64,000 bases of DNA from Sporosarcina sp. ANT_H38 (GTDB lineage: Bacteria; Bacillota; Bacilli; Bacillales_A; Planococcaceae): the NCBI RefSeq assembly GCF_008369195.1, contig NZ_VOBC01000006.1, forward strand, positions 69,047-133,046, read 5' to 3'. Made by a program: the position numbers and the translations under genes. The notes under the pieces were generated by a model that was not told the origin of the DNA, searched no databases, and saw only the letters and a program-made list of their open reading frames with translations. Numbering within the stretch: position 1 is the first letter of the stretch; every line of letters starts with the position of its first letter. Below are positions 36,191 through 45,403 of the stretch, one piece after another.

Positions 36191-36299
36191 TTAAAATGAA
36201 GCATCCTATTGAATCCGCTACGCCTTATAGTGTCCAGTAAATGGACACTATAAGGCGCCTTCGCTCAGTTTATATAGGTATACATTTGTTCAACATAGG
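36191..36299 (-). repeat. Dispersed repeat family, copy 1, with internal perfect hairpin
   Basis: Read on the minus strand: CCTATGTTGAACAAATGTAT, CTATATAAACTGAGCGAAGG, then GCGTAGCGGATTCAATAGG and a TTCATTTTAA end. Copies 2 and 3 are at 44061 and 53291. Only this copy contains the perfect 16-bp hairpin CGCCTTATAGTGTCCA / TGGACACTATAAGGCG (36221-36257), possibly a later insertion. Confidence 0.55.
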
Positions 36300-36329
36300 T
36301 ATTTTAAAATACAAAAGGAGGATTTTATC

Positions 36330-37172
36330 ATGAATAATAAACAAATCTTATCAAGAGGAATCAGAAGTGTGAGGAACGTAGTTTATCAGGAACACTCGCC
36401 AACTCATAAAGTAGGATTGGTCATTGAACCGGGAAACTGGGAAGACTCTGATCCATTTCTATTGATGGCTGAAGACTTTTTCGTGCGTGGAACATTTGGC
36501 ATGCATCCGCATCGTGGTATTGAAACCGTTACGTACGTGATTGACGGGAAGCTAGAGCATATGGACAATAAGACCGGTGGTGGAGAATTATTACCAGGGG
36601 ATGTCCAATGGATGACAGCAGGAAAAGGACTCATTCATACTGAGGATCCTGCCGTTGGGGAAACGGTTCAATCCCTACAATTATGGGTCAATCTTCCAAG
36701 TGATAAAAAGATGACAGAACCACGTTATCAGAACATGCGTGCACAAGATATGCCAGTCATTCATGAAGAGGGGGCAACAATTCGTGTCTTTTCCGGATCA
36801 TCGAATGGTGTTACGGCTGACACGAAAAATCATGTGCCTATTACGATGGTCGAGTTGATAGTTGAAGCGGGTAGCACTGTCACACAAGACCTCCCCGGCA
36901 GTTACAATGGATTTCTCTATATAATAGAAGGAACTGGGACATTCGGCAGTAAAAGCACGAAGGGGAAGAAGGGGCAGGTGCTCTGGTTGGAACGTGCAAC
37001 AAATGTCGAACAGACTGAAGTGAAGATTCACGCAGAAGAGAAAATGCATATCATGTTATATGCAGGTCAGCCTGTTAGAGAAAAGGTAGTAGCACGTGGC
37101 CCGTTTGTGATGAATTCAGAAGAAGAGATTGTGCAGGCCTATAAAGATTACAGAGAAGGCAGATTCGAGTGA
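36330..37172 (+). CDS. Pirin family protein
   Basis: A 280-residue bicupin. The N-terminal cupin has the pirin metal-site signature HPHRGIETVTYVIDGKLEH and GDVQWMTAGKGLIHTE; the C-terminal cupin begins at about residue 170. Bacterial pirins bind Fe and some oxidise quercetin, but the physiological role is often unclear. The next gene is a flavin reductase. AGGAGG precedes the ATG. Confidence 0.9.
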   Translation: MNNKQILSRGIRSVRNVVYQEHSPTHKVGLVIEPGNWEDSDPFLLMAEDFFVRGTFGMHPHRGIETVTYVIDGKLEHMDNKTGGGELLPGDVQWMTAGKGLIHTEDPAVGETVQSLQLWVNLPSDKKMTEPRYQNMRAQDMPVIHEEGATIRVFSGSSNGVTADTKNHVPITMVELIVEAGSTVTQDLPGSYNGFLYIIEGTGTFGSKSTKGKKGQVLWLERATNVEQTEVKIHAEEKMHIMLYAGQPVREKVVARGPFVMNSEEEIVQAYKDYREGRFE

Positions 37173-37269
37173 ATATGCAGGGGTCAATTTATCGCAGAAT
37201 CACAAAGTATGAAATATTCTAATAGATTTGATATGCTTTTAATGAAATAAAAGAATGGGAGTTGCTGTT

Positions 37270-37767
37270 ATGGGAAGTAAGATAGAACAAGTAGCGCGTT
37301 TTAAAGAAGCAATGGGGAATTATCCGACGGGAGTTACTGTCGTTACAGCATTTGATGCGGATAAAAAACCGATGGGGCTAACGGTCAATTCATTTGCATC
37401 CGTATCATTAGAACCTTTACTCATTTTATGGTCCATTGATAAAAGAGTATCTACCTATAGTGACTTTCTAGACGCTGAAAAGTTTTCAGTAAATATCTTA
37501 GCAGCAGATCAAAGCGAGTTATGTACGTTATTCTCTAGCAGGGTTGCTGATCGATTTAGCCAATGCGATTGGAAAGAGTCGGATTTAAATCTACCAGTAC
37601 TGTCAAATTCGCTTGCAGTTTTACAATGCAAAACGTTTCAACAAATTGAAGCTGGGGATCATACGATATTCATAGGTGAAGTGTTAGATATTCAGAATGA
37701 AAATAAAGAACCGCTTCTGTATCACCGAAGAAACATAGGTGCAATTCCGGAGGCGTTTTATAGCTAA
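37270..37767 (+). CDS. Flavin reductase family protein
   Basis: 165 residues with the flavin-reductase-like split barrel: GNYPTGVTVVTAFD, GLTVNSFASVSLEPLLILW and GDHTIFIGEV. Such proteins supply reduced FMN or FAD to two-component monooxygenases. I use the ATG at 37270, with GGGAG 8 bases upstream; an earlier in-frame ATG lacks a site. It follows the pirin gene by about 100 bases and is closed by a strong terminator. No monooxygenase partner is adjacent. Confidence 0.88.
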   Translation: MGSKIEQVARFKEAMGNYPTGVTVVTAFDADKKPMGLTVNSFASVSLEPLLILWSIDKRVSTYSDFLDAEKFSVNILAADQSELCTLFSSRVADRFSQCDWKESDLNLPVLSNSLAVLQCKTFQQIEAGDHTIFIGEVLDIQNENKEPLLYHRRNIGAIPEAFYS

Positions 37768-37796
37768 CAAAATCTGTATAATCTTCGGCGTAAACA

Positions 37797-37839
37797 GGCG
37801 TGTCATCAGTTCATACTACTGATGACACGCCTTTTTTTT
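37797..37839 (+). terminator. Terminator after the flavin reductase gene
   Basis: Perfect stem GGCGTGTCATCAGT / ACTGATGACACGCC followed by eight T. Confidence 0.92.
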
Positions 37840-37889
37840 CTTAGAAGATAAGAAAGGATAAGATTTTTCACTTGGAGTGGTGTCTAGAG

Positions 37890-39008
37890 TTACTTCCAAA
37901 CGTCTTGCGCGATATTTACAACATGGCGAACTTTTTTCCATTGTTGTTCTTCAGATAACTGATTACCTTCTTCTGTTGAAGCGAAGCCGCATTGTGGGCT
38001 TAAACATAGTTGGTCCAAAGAAACATACTTTGTGGCCTCTGCTACTCTTGCTTTAACTTGTTCAGGGGCCTCTAGTGCTCCGAATTTAGAGGTGATCAAG
38101 CCCAATACGACGAAAAGGTCAGGGCGATTGACATGGCGTAGCGGTTCAAAGCTGCCGGAGCGTTCGTCATCAAATTCAAGGAAAAGGCCATCAACATCCA
38201 ATCCGCCAAAAATTGTGTCGGATACTTCCTCGTAGCCGCCACTAGAAAAATAGGTCGATTTGAAGTTGCCGCGGCAAATATGCATTGTTACGAGCAAGTC
38301 GGCCGGCCTTTTCGCGATGGATTCATTGATTGCCCGTGCGGATAGTTGTACAAGTTTGTCAGGATCTTGGCCTTTCGCTTTCAACGTATCTCTTCCTTCT
38401 TCCGACAAGAAGGAAGCCCATGACGTGTCATCGATTTGAAGATAACGGCACCCCTCATCATAAAGTGCTTGAATTACATCTTGATAGGCAGTAACCAAGT
38501 CATTAAATAACTCTTCGTCACTTGTATAGATGCCTTCTTCGAATGTTGCTCTGTGGATCAGCATATTCGGACTTGGAATCGTGAATTTTGCGACCGCATC
38601 GCCTGCTACGCTTTTCAGGAACTTGAAGTGTTCAATCATGTAATGGTTGCTGAAGCCAATTTTCCCTGTCACTTTAATGCCATGCGCTCTCGTGACAACA
38701 CCGTTGAATTGGAGCCCTTTATCTGTGTCGAAAAACTCAACGCCGTCAAAGCCGGAAAGGAAATCGAAGTGCCACCATTTACGACGGAATTCTCCGTCTG
38801 TCACAGATTTTAGCCCGACTTCTATTTGTTTGTTGACGAGCTTTGTGATTTCCTCGTCTTCGATTGTGCGTAATTCTTCAGCAGTGATTTCACCGTTATC
38901 TCTTTGTAAACGGGCCAGCTTTAGGCGCTCTGGTCTTAAAAAGCTACCGACGTGATCTGCTTTAAATGGTGCTTTCGTCAAAGTTTGTTCCACTACAGGT
39001 TTAGTCAA
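37890..39008 (-). CDS. MetE C-terminal-domain-like methyltransferase (YxjG/YxjH type)
   Basis: 372 residues matching only the catalytic half of MetE. It has DHVGSFLRPERLKLARLQRD near the start, SVTDGEFRRKWWHFDFL, MHICRGN and SPQCGFAS, the latter two holding Zn-ligand His and Cys residues. B. subtilis YxjG and YxjH have this length and are S-box-controlled; they are thought to methylate homocysteine, the methyl donor being uncertain. It lies last in a minus-strand group with metI and metC, 45 bases after metC, and so probably shares their riboswitch. Confidence 0.88.
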   Translation of the reverse strand: MTKPVVEQTLTKAPFKADHVGSFLRPERLKLARLQRDNGEITAEELRTIEDEEITKLVNKQIEVGLKSVTDGEFRRKWWHFDFLSGFDGVEFFDTDKGLQFNGVVTRAHGIKVTGKIGFSNHYMIEHFKFLKSVAGDAVAKFTIPSPNMLIHRATFEEGIYTSDEELFNDLVTAYQDVIQALYDEGCRYLQIDDTSWASFLSEEGRDTLKAKGQDPDKLVQLSARAINESIAKRPADLLVTMHICRGNFKSTYFSSGGYEEVSDTIFGGLDVDGLFLEFDDERSGSFEPLRHVNRPDLFVVLGLITSKFGALEAPEQVKARVAEATKYVSLDQLCLSPQCGFASTEEGNQLSEEQQWKKVRHVVNIAQDVWK

Positions 39009-39053
39009 ATTAAATTCCTTCTTTCAAATTTAATATTTTTTCTATAGAGGTGC

Positions 39054-40238
39054 TTAATTACGTATGGCAACTTTTTCATTTGCCTTTATCAAAGCTTGAT
39101 CAAAATCGGCAATTAAGTCATCTACATGCTCGAGTCCGACAGAAAAGCGTAGCAGACCATCGGTAATACCGCGTTTCTCCCGTTCTTCTTTCGGCATGGC
39201 GGCATGAGACATCGTTGTAGGATAGGAAAGAATTGATTCAACTCCGCCGAGACTTACTGCAAAGACAGGGATCTGGACGTTTTCAACAAAAGCCTTGGCT
39301 GTTTCTCTATCCGGCAAACGGAAAGACAAAACAGCGCCGGGGCTTGTAGATTGTTTCGCGTGAATGGCGTGTCCTGGATGACTTGCTAACCCTGGGTAAA
39401 AAACTTCCTCCACTAACGAGTGATTATTCAAGTATGAAGCGATTTTCTTTGCCGATTCCGATGACTGCGTTAAACGAGCACCTAACGTTTTAATTCCTTG
39501 AATCAACGCGTAAGAATCTTGTGCGCCTAGAATAGATCCGAAAGAATTCTGAATGAATGCCAATTGATTGCCGAGTTCCTCATCCTTTGTCACTGCCAAC
39601 CCGGCAATGATATCGCTATGTCCAGATAAAAACTTAGTAGCACTATGAACAACGACATCAACGCCAAGATCCAGTGGACGCTGATAAAGTGGCGACATGA
39701 ATGTGTTGTCGAGAAACGTCAGACAGTCATTCGCTTTTGCAAGTTCAACAATAGCTTCAATATCTGTAATGCCCAAACGTGGATTGGATGGTGTTTCAAT
39801 ATAGATGACTTTTGTATTTGGGCGGATTGCACGTGCGGTTTCTTCTATATTCGCTAAATCTACAAAGGTATGGTCGATACCGAATTTTGGTAACACTTTT
39901 GTTACAAAGCGGTATGTCCCGCCATAGACATCCTCGGTAACAACGATATGGTCACCAGAAGAAAGGAGCATAAATGCAGATGAGATAGCAGCCATTCCGG
40001 AAGCAAATGCCAATCCGCGTGCACCGCCTTCCAGTGAGGCAATTGTATTTTCTAACGCATCTCTCGTTGGATTGCCCGAGCGGCTATAATCATACGGTCC
40101 AAAATCATCGAAGCTTTCTTGATGAAACGTTGAGGATAAGTAAATAGGGACGTTAACTGCGCCTGTTTTTTGCTCATAATCCCCACGCGTGGAAGCATGG
40201 ATAATGGTCGTTTCCAATCGCTCTTTATTCCAACTCAT
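39054..40238 (-). CDS. metC: Cystathionine beta-lyase
   Basis: A 394-residue Cys/Met-metabolism PLP enzyme. PLP-binding lysine in HSATKFLSGHSD; other family marks are YSRSGNPTRDALE and SLGGVESILSYPTTMSHA. Paired with metI in the same order as B. subtilis metI-metC, it should split cystathionine to homocysteine, the substrate of MetE. Its start overlaps the metI stop (ATGA), showing coupling. Paralogues of this family are hard to separate by sequence alone, so the name leans on context. Confidence 0.9.
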   Translation of the reverse strand: MSWNKERLETTIIHASTRGDYEQKTGAVNVPIYLSSTFHQESFDDFGPYDYSRSGNPTRDALENTIASLEGGARGLAFASGMAAISSAFMLLSSGDHIVVTEDVYGGTYRFVTKVLPKFGIDHTFVDLANIEETARAIRPNTKVIYIETPSNPRLGITDIEAIVELAKANDCLTFLDNTFMSPLYQRPLDLGVDVVVHSATKFLSGHSDIIAGLAVTKDEELGNQLAFIQNSFGSILGAQDSYALIQGIKTLGARLTQSSESAKKIASYLNNHSLVEEVFYPGLASHPGHAIHAKQSTSPGAVLSFRLPDRETAKAFVENVQIPVFAVSLGGVESILSYPTTMSHAAMPKEEREKRGITDGLLRFSVGLEHVDDLIADFDQALIKANEKVAIRN

Positions 40239-41356
40239 AGCTGGAGCACCCCACTTTTCAATGTTGCAAACACTTGCTTCAAATCTGCGATCAAATCTTC
40301 AGCTTCTTCCACTCCGACAGAAAAACGTAAAAGTCGATCACAGACGCCACGGCGTATCCGTTCTTCACGTGGGATATCCGCGTGGGTTTGGGTTGCTGGG
40401 TAGGTAATGAAACTTTCTACACCACCTAGACTTTCTGCAAATGTTATGAGCTGTAAGTTTTCAAGGAATGGTCCGACCAATTCACTATCGTTCAGACGGA
40501 ATGAAAGCATGCCGCCTTTCCCTGGATAGAGAACGTCTGTAACAAGTAATTCATTGTTTAAATAGTTCGCGATTATTTTTGCGTTTTCATCATGCTGCTT
40601 CATTCTCAAATGCAATGTTTTCAGCCCTCTGATGATTAGCCACGAATCCGAAGGAGATAGGACTGCGCCGATAGCATTATGGTTGGCGGCTAGTTGTTCA
40701 CAAAGCTTTTCGCCTTTTGCGACGACAAGTCCCGCGAGGACATCATTATGTCCGCCGATATATTTCGTTGCGCTGTGCATGACAATATCAGCACCAAGTT
40801 CAATAGGTCTCTGGAAATAGGGCGTTAAAAATGTATTGTCGACAATCAATAGTAATTCGTGCTCCCGGGCGAGTTCTGCGTACAGACGAATATCAAATTC
40901 CTGCATGAGCGGATTCGTTGGTGTTTCGATGAAGAGTGCTTTTGTCTTCGAAGTGATCAACTTCTCGGTCTCATTTACATCGGCGAAATTCGTATAGGTT
41001 GTGCCAATTGAGTAAACGTCGGAATACTGTTCGAGCAAGCGATATGTGCCACCGTAAATATCTTCTGGAACAATCAATTCATCCCCAGGACGGAAAAGCG
41101 TTAGGATAAGCTGAATCGCCGCCATCCCCGAGCTACATGCGTAACCTGAATCCCCACCCTCTAATTTAGCAATCCCTTCTTCTAATATGGAACGGGTCGG
41201 GTTTTTCGTCCGTGTGTAGTCATAGCCGGTTGATTGACCGAGCCCTTTATGTTTGTACGCTGTTGATAAATAGATTGGCGTATTGATAGCACCTGTCCTC
41301 GGATCGCTGTTATTACCTAATTGCACTAGAATTGTATTCAAACTTTGTTTTGTCAT
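40235..41356 (-). CDS. metI: Cystathionine gamma-synthase / O-acetylhomoserine thiolyase
   Basis: About 373 residues, same PLP fold as the next gene: YDYTRTKNPTRSILEEGIA, PLP lysine in HSATKYIGGHND and SLGGVESFITYPATQTHA. It makes cystathionine from an O-acylhomoserine and cysteine. First gene after an S-box riboswitch on the minus strand. I use the ATG at 41356, with AAAAGGGTG 6 bases upstream; a GTG three codons earlier is inside that site. Confidence 0.92.
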   Translation of the reverse strand: MTKQSLNTILVQLGNNSDPRTGAINTPIYLSTAYKHKGLGQSTGYDYTRTKNPTRSILEEGIAKLEGGDSGYACSSGMAAIQLILTLFRPGDELIVPEDIYGGTYRLLEQYSDVYSIGTTYTNFADVNETEKLITSKTKALFIETPTNPLMQEFDIRLYAELAREHELLLIVDNTFLTPYFQRPIELGADIVMHSATKYIGGHNDVLAGLVVAKGEKLCEQLAANHNAIGAVLSPSDSWLIIRGLKTLHLRMKQHDENAKIIANYLNNELLVTDVLYPGKGGMLSFRLNDSELVGPFLENLQLITFAESLGGVESFITYPATQTHADIPREERIRRGVCDRLLRFSVGVEEAEDLIADLKQVFATLKSGVLQL

Positions 41357-41383
41357 TGTAGTCACCCTTTTCTTTTTAATTGA

Positions 41384-41415
41384 AAAAGGGGACCCTCTAT
41401 AAGAAGAGGGTCCCC
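41384..41415 (-). terminator. Riboswitch-controlled terminator before metI
   Basis: Perfect GGGGACCCTCT / AGAGGGTCCCC stem, followed by five T on the minus strand. Confidence 0.93.
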
Positions 41416-41430
41416 GAAATATCGTAGACT

Positions 41431-41539
41431 ATCTTCTTATCTTCTAGGGAAACGAACACCTAAAGGAATTAGCACCGTACCTGAACAGGCTGGTTGCTGA
41501 GACGTCATAGGGCCCTTCCCTCGGTCTCTCTTGATAAGA
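41431..41539 (-). ncRNA. SAM-I (S-box) riboswitch
   Basis: Minus strand: CTTATCAAGAGAGACCGAGG, the core GACGTCTCAGCAACC, GGTGCTAATTCC and the closing GAAGATAAG. It precedes metI-metC and the YxjG-like gene, which should be switched off when S-adenosylmethionine is plentiful. Confidence 0.96.
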
Positions 41540-41617
41540 ATTAAATTATGGAATTATGCGAAAACAACAATTTTCATTACTTTATCATGATACAGAAAAT
41601 AAAACAAGAGTGAATTG

Positions 41618-42373
41618 TCAAAATCTATCTTTCAGTAGCTGCATACGTTGATTGAATAGACTGGGGTACGATAAAAACCCAAGTAATACACTTGTTACTG
41701 CGGCTGTCGTTAGTAATAGAAAGATGATGAGTAATTGGAACTGGACCGCTTGGATGGGGTCCGCACCTGCGATGATTTGACCACTCATCATACCGGGAAG
41801 TTGAACCAAGCCCATTGTCTTCTGACTTTCGATTGTCGGAATCATACTCGCTTTGATCGCATTAATCAGTTGTCTATGAATGGCTTGCTTTGGCATACCG
41901 CCGAGTGAGAGGATGAGTTCCGTTTCATCGCGATGCGTTTCAATCTCAGCTGTGAACCGGTTAAGGAATAGGATTGATAGTACCATAGAGTTGCCAATCA
42001 CCATGCCACTGATTGAAATAATATATTGTGCAGTCGGGGGAACGATTTGAAAGCCAAGCAGGATACTCTGGGTAAGTGCTACTACAAAAAGTAATGTGAC
42101 TGCGATTTTCCAAGTGATTCCCTTGATGGCTTTTCCTTTCTTGCGAGCGTTTTGTGTCGCTGCTGCAATCATTAATGTGACCATTAGTAAAATATATAAA
42201 ATATTTTCGGAGTCGAAGACAAATTATAGAATATATCCGACCGCGAGCAATTGGATAATGGACCGGATTGTCGCGATGATTGTGTCTTTTTCCAAATCTA
42301 AACGTAGAGTCTTTGATAATAGTAGCGGTATGATAACAAAAATAAGTGTGATGGATAACGTCAGATAACTCAT
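41618..42373 (-). pseudogene. fetB: fetB-type ABC permease, interrupted by a stop codon
   Basis: The full frame from the ATG at 42373 (overlapping the fetA stop by four bases) would encode about 250 residues of a FetB/YbbM permease: MSYLTLSITLIFVIIPLLLS, then SIIQLLAVGYIL. Codon 50 is TAA (42224-42226), probably from CAA. After it the frame continues normally with FVFDSENILYILLMVTLMIA and the FetB signature GLVQLPGMMSGQIIAGADP. A shorter product from an internal ATG at 42184 would lack the first two helices, so function is probably lost. Confidence 0.85.
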
Positions 42374-43100
42374 TCAACGCCTCCTTGCACAAACTGCTTT
42401 ACGAATTCATTTGTTGGTGATTTCAATAAGTCACTTTCACCAGTTTCAATGACTTGACCGTTCATTAGAACCCATGTGTAATCTCCAATCGATAAGGCCT
42501 GTTTCAGATTATGTGTAATCCAGATGATCGTTGTACCATATAACTTGTTAATTTTTACGATTAATTCTTCTATTTCATGTAAAGATGTTCGGTCCAAGGC
42601 AGATGTTATTTCGTCTAGTAATAGAATTTCAGAGCGGTTAATTAGTGTGCGGGCAATTGATACTTTTTGCCGTTGACCACCGGATAAGTCGTTGGTTTTC
42701 CAGTGTAAAAATTGCTCATCCAGCCCAACGTCTTCTAAAATTTTAATGGCATCCCCTTCAGGGAGTTTTCACCTTTAAGTTCCATTGGGAGAGCTAAGTT
42801 ATGATAGACGGTACCTTTAATCATTGGTGCACTTTGAAGTGCGATTCCTACGCGGCGGCGTAATTCAACGGGTTCATACGTAGAAAAAGGTTTATCATCA
42901 ATGAACATATCTCCTGAAGTTGGGGAAATCAGCCCGTTACACAATTTAAGCAACGTTGTTTTTCCTGCTCCAGAAGGGCCGACGAGTGTTGTAATTTTAC
43001 CTCTCGGAAAGGAGCCTGTGATACTTTTTAAAATATGTACGTCACCAACGGAATAATTGACGTCATGAAAATGTATAGCGGGTTCATAAAAATTAGACAT
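42370..43100 (-). pseudogene. fetA: fetA-type ABC ATPase, frameshifted
   Basis: The N-terminal part starts at 43100 (AGGAGA site) and has Walker A GPSGAGKT. After LPMELKGE the frame breaks: an A run at 42766-42769 (T on the plus strand) is one base short. With one more A the frame continues [19 protein letters not shown] and the ABC signature LSGGQRQK, then LLLDEITSALD, to the stop at 42370. FetA-FetB pairs are described as iron exporters against oxidative stress. A homopolymer sequencing error is possible, but fetB next to it carries an independent stop. Confidence 0.85.
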
Positions 43101-43124
43101 TACATTCTCTCCTAAAGTTCGTTA

Positions 43125-44036
43125 TTAGTACAAAAATCGCCACAAGTAAAATGTCGCATAGGCTTCCCAGTTCTTCCAAGGTGCAGCTAACTTCAAAATT
43201 TCTTCTTTCGTCGGCTTTTCTTCTGCTTCTGTCAAATGTTTGATGGCGTTATGAAGTCCGACGTCAGCAATTGGAAATGCATTTGGGAACCGCAAACACC
43301 GCATTAAGACATAGTTTGCGGTCCAAGGCCCGACTCCACGAATTTTGACGAGCATTTTTTCTGCTTGTTTAAAATCTCCAGTTCCAAATACCTGAGCTTT
43401 GGATAAGCTTCCATCTGTGATAAGCTGTGCAACCCCAATCAGATACTCGCATTTTTTAACGGTCATTTTTAATGCCGATAAATCCTCGACTGTAAGCTTC
43501 GCAATATCCTCTGGATCAGGGAACAGCCAGTATGACTGACCATCCCATTCTATCGAACTGCCGAATGTCTCTACAAAGCGCCTTTTCAACGTATATGCAT
43601 ATGTCAGATTGATTTGCTGTCCGAGTATTCCCCAACAAAGCGCTTCAAACAGGTCAGGGATGCCGATGTTTCGCAAACCATAAAACTCATTTACTGCTTG
43701 TTTGAGTAGTGGATCCTGCTCTGCCATCCTATAAAAGGGTTTTAAATCGGTATTGAGATCAAACCAATCCTGTACATAATGGATGACTTTATCACGGACA
43801 CTTTCGCTAGACGGTGCATATGTTTCTATAAACCGAATTAGAAGTTTACCCTCTATATTTTCGCTGACTTCGACTAATAGAATTTCATTCGCCACTGGAA
43901 TGGCCTTGATCACTTTACCGTCACGGATTTCAAACATACACTCATTGGTAGACCTGGACATATAGCTAATATTTTCTTTGAAATTGAACTCTTGCGGAAC
44001 AGCTATAATCAAACGATCTTGTTGATTAACTAGCAT
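43125..44036 (-). CDS. DNA-3-methyladenine glycosylase II (AlkA/YfjP type)
   Basis: 303 residues. An N-terminal AlkA_N-like domain (1-115) is followed by the HhH-GPD base-excision domain: GILGQQINLTYAYTLKRRF, hairpin IRGVGPWTANYVLMR, and the catalytic Asp in FPIADVGLHNAIK. It removes alkylated purines from DNA. It is divergent from adaA-adaB, forming an alkylation-damage repair group, as in B. subtilis where alkA neighbours adaA. Confidence 0.92.
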   Translation of the reverse strand: MLVNQQDRLIIAVPQEFNFKENISYMSRSTNECMFEIRDGKVIKAIPVANEILLVEVSENIEGKLLIRFIETYAPSSESVRDKVIHYVQDWFDLNTDLKPFYRMAEQDPLLKQAVNEFYGLRNIGIPDLFEALCWGILGQQINLTYAYTLKRRFVETFGSSIEWDGQSYWLFPDPEDIAKLTVEDLSALKMTVKKCEYLIGVAQLITDGSLSKAQVFGTGDFKQAEKMLVKIRGVGPWTANYVLMRCLRFPNAFPIADVGLHNAIKHLTEAEEKPTKEEILKLAAPWKNWEAYATFYLWRFLY

Positions 44037-44060
44037 TATAAAAAACTCCTCTACATTTTA

Positions 44061-44132
44061 CCTATATTGAACATATGAATACTTATATAAACTGAGTGAA
44101 TCTTACCCCTAGCGCCGTAGCGAATTCAGGGG
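44061..44132 (+). repeat. Dispersed repeat family, copy 2 (shortened)
   Basis: CCTATATTGAACATATGAAT and CTTATATAAACTGAGTGAAT, then GCGCCGTAGCGAATTCAGG. It matches the outer parts of the copies at 36191 (minus strand) and 53291 (plus strand), with the middle reduced. It lies between alkA and adaA. Confidence 0.55.
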
Positions 44133-44260
44133 AATTCTATATGTTTAGTTGTACCATAATTCCTGTTGTAAAAGTTTCGCTATCTTGCTATTACGTCCTA
44201 AAAAGTATTTATTTTGGAAGTAGAGGGGGTATACTTAATGTAAGAAGAAGAGGTGATTCC

Positions 44261-44839
44261 GTGAGTAGTCATCAACAATTTGGGCAAATCACTGATGAAC
44301 AATGGGAAGCAATCACGCATAATGATGCAAGGTTTGATGAAATCTTCATCTATGCTGTAAAATCGACAGGTATTTTTTGCCGACCATCTTGCAAATCAAG
44401 AGACCCGAAAAAAGAAAATGTCCATATTTTCAATAATGCAACGGAAGCGATAGCGGACGGATTCCGGCCTTGCAAACGCTGCAAGCCGGGCGGACTGCGT
44501 TTACCTGATGAAGAATGGGCTTTTCTAATCGGAGAATATATAGACGAGCATTTTCGTGAGCCATTGACGTTAGAAATATTGGCAGACATGTGCCACGGAA
44601 GTCCTTATCACCTACAACGCACATTTAAAAGAATTATAGGGCTGACACCTGTTGAATATATCCAAAAGGTCAGGATAACGAAAGCAATGTATGAACTAAC
44701 AGTTACTGATAAATCTGTTTCGGAAATAGGACAAAGTGTGGGGCTTTCGAATCTGTCCTATTTCATCACGCTATTTAAAATGAAAACTGGACAAACACCA
44801 AAACAATATCGGAAAACGAGTAATGGAGGGGCAGATTAA
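44261..44839 (+). CDS. adaA: AdaA: methylphosphotriester-DNA methyltransferase / AraC-type activator
   Basis: 192 residues from the GTG at 44261 (GAGGTG upstream); the longer upstream frame runs through repeat DNA and is not believable. The N-terminal Ada zinc domain has GIFCRPSCKSRDP and FRPCKRCKPGG with four Cys; the first is the methyl acceptor. The C-terminal AraC helix-turn-helix has MCHGSPYHLQRTFKRIIGLT. When methylated it activates its own operon. The stop codon overlaps the adaB start. Confidence 0.93.
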   Translation: MSSHQQFGQITDEQWEAITHNDARFDEIFIYAVKSTGIFCRPSCKSRDPKKENVHIFNNATEAIADGFRPCKRCKPGGLRLPDEEWAFLIGEYIDEHFREPLTLEILADMCHGSPYHLQRTFKRIIGLTPVEYIQKVRITKAMYELTVTDKSVSEIGQSVGLSNLSYFITLFKMKTGQTPKQYRKTSNGGAD

Positions 44840-45351
44840 TGGAGAAGACTAGTAAAAACAATGTGTATTGGACATTGCTTAATCACTCACACTGGAATAT
44901 GTATATAGCTGCGACAACAGAGGGGCTTTGTTTTATCGGGACCCCGAATGCGCCATTCGAAGAACTAGTAGTGTGGGTGAAAAAAAGGCTTCCAAGTCAT
45001 ATGCTAATGGAAGAACCGGACATTCTGCAGCCGCACGCTGTCGAGTTGGTCGATTATTTAAAAGAGCAGCGTAGGGATTTCATATTACCAATCGATCTTC
45101 ACGGTACTCCTTTTCAACAAATTGTCTGGAAGGCATTGCAAGAAATTCCATATGGACAGACTGTTTCCTATTCGGATATTGCCAAACGGATTGAAAAACC
45201 GAATGCTGTACGAGCCGTCGGAACCGCTATTGGTGCTAATCCTGTCTTGATTGTTGTTCCCTGCCATCGTGTCATTGCGAAAAATGGTAAGTTGGGTGGA
45301 TTCCGAGCTGGTTTGGAGATGAAAGTGCAACTTCTAGAACTGGAAGGATAG
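44839..45351 (+). CDS. adaB: AdaB/Ogt-type O6-methylguanine-DNA methyltransferase
   Basis: A 170-residue suicide repair protein. The acceptor Cys lies in IVVPCHRVIAKNGKLGGFR, preceded by the helix-turn-helix segment IPYGQTVSYSDIAKRI. It overlaps adaA by one base, so it belongs to the adaptive-response operon. A terminator shared with the convergent gene follows. Confidence 0.94.
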   Translation: MEKTSKNNVYWTLLNHSHWNMYIAATTEGLCFIGTPNAPFEELVVWVKKRLPSHMLMEEPDILQPHAVELVDYLKEQRRDFILPIDLHGTPFQQIVWKALQEIPYGQTVSYSDIAKRIEKPNAVRAVGTAIGANPVLIVVPCHRVIAKNGKLGGFRAGLEMKVQLLELEG

Positions 45352-45363
45352 TGCATTGAAATG

Positions 45364-45403
45364 AAAAAAGACAAGGGAGAAGTAAATCTCACCTTGTCTT
45401 TTT
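45364..45403. terminator. Bidirectional terminator
   Basis: AAAAAGACAAGGGAGA / TCTCACCTTGTCTTTTT. It overlaps the last codons of the convergent AI-2E gene. Confidence 0.85.

Noticed and set aside
42766..42769. Programmed frameshift in fetA
   Set aside because: The run of four A is weak, there is no stimulatory structure I can see, and the neighbouring fetB has its own nonsense codon.
44096..44260. Longer N-terminus for AdaA starting upstream of 44261
   Set aside because: The extra 55 residues run through repeat copy 2 and intergenic DNA; the GTG at 44261 has a good ribosome-binding site and gives family length.
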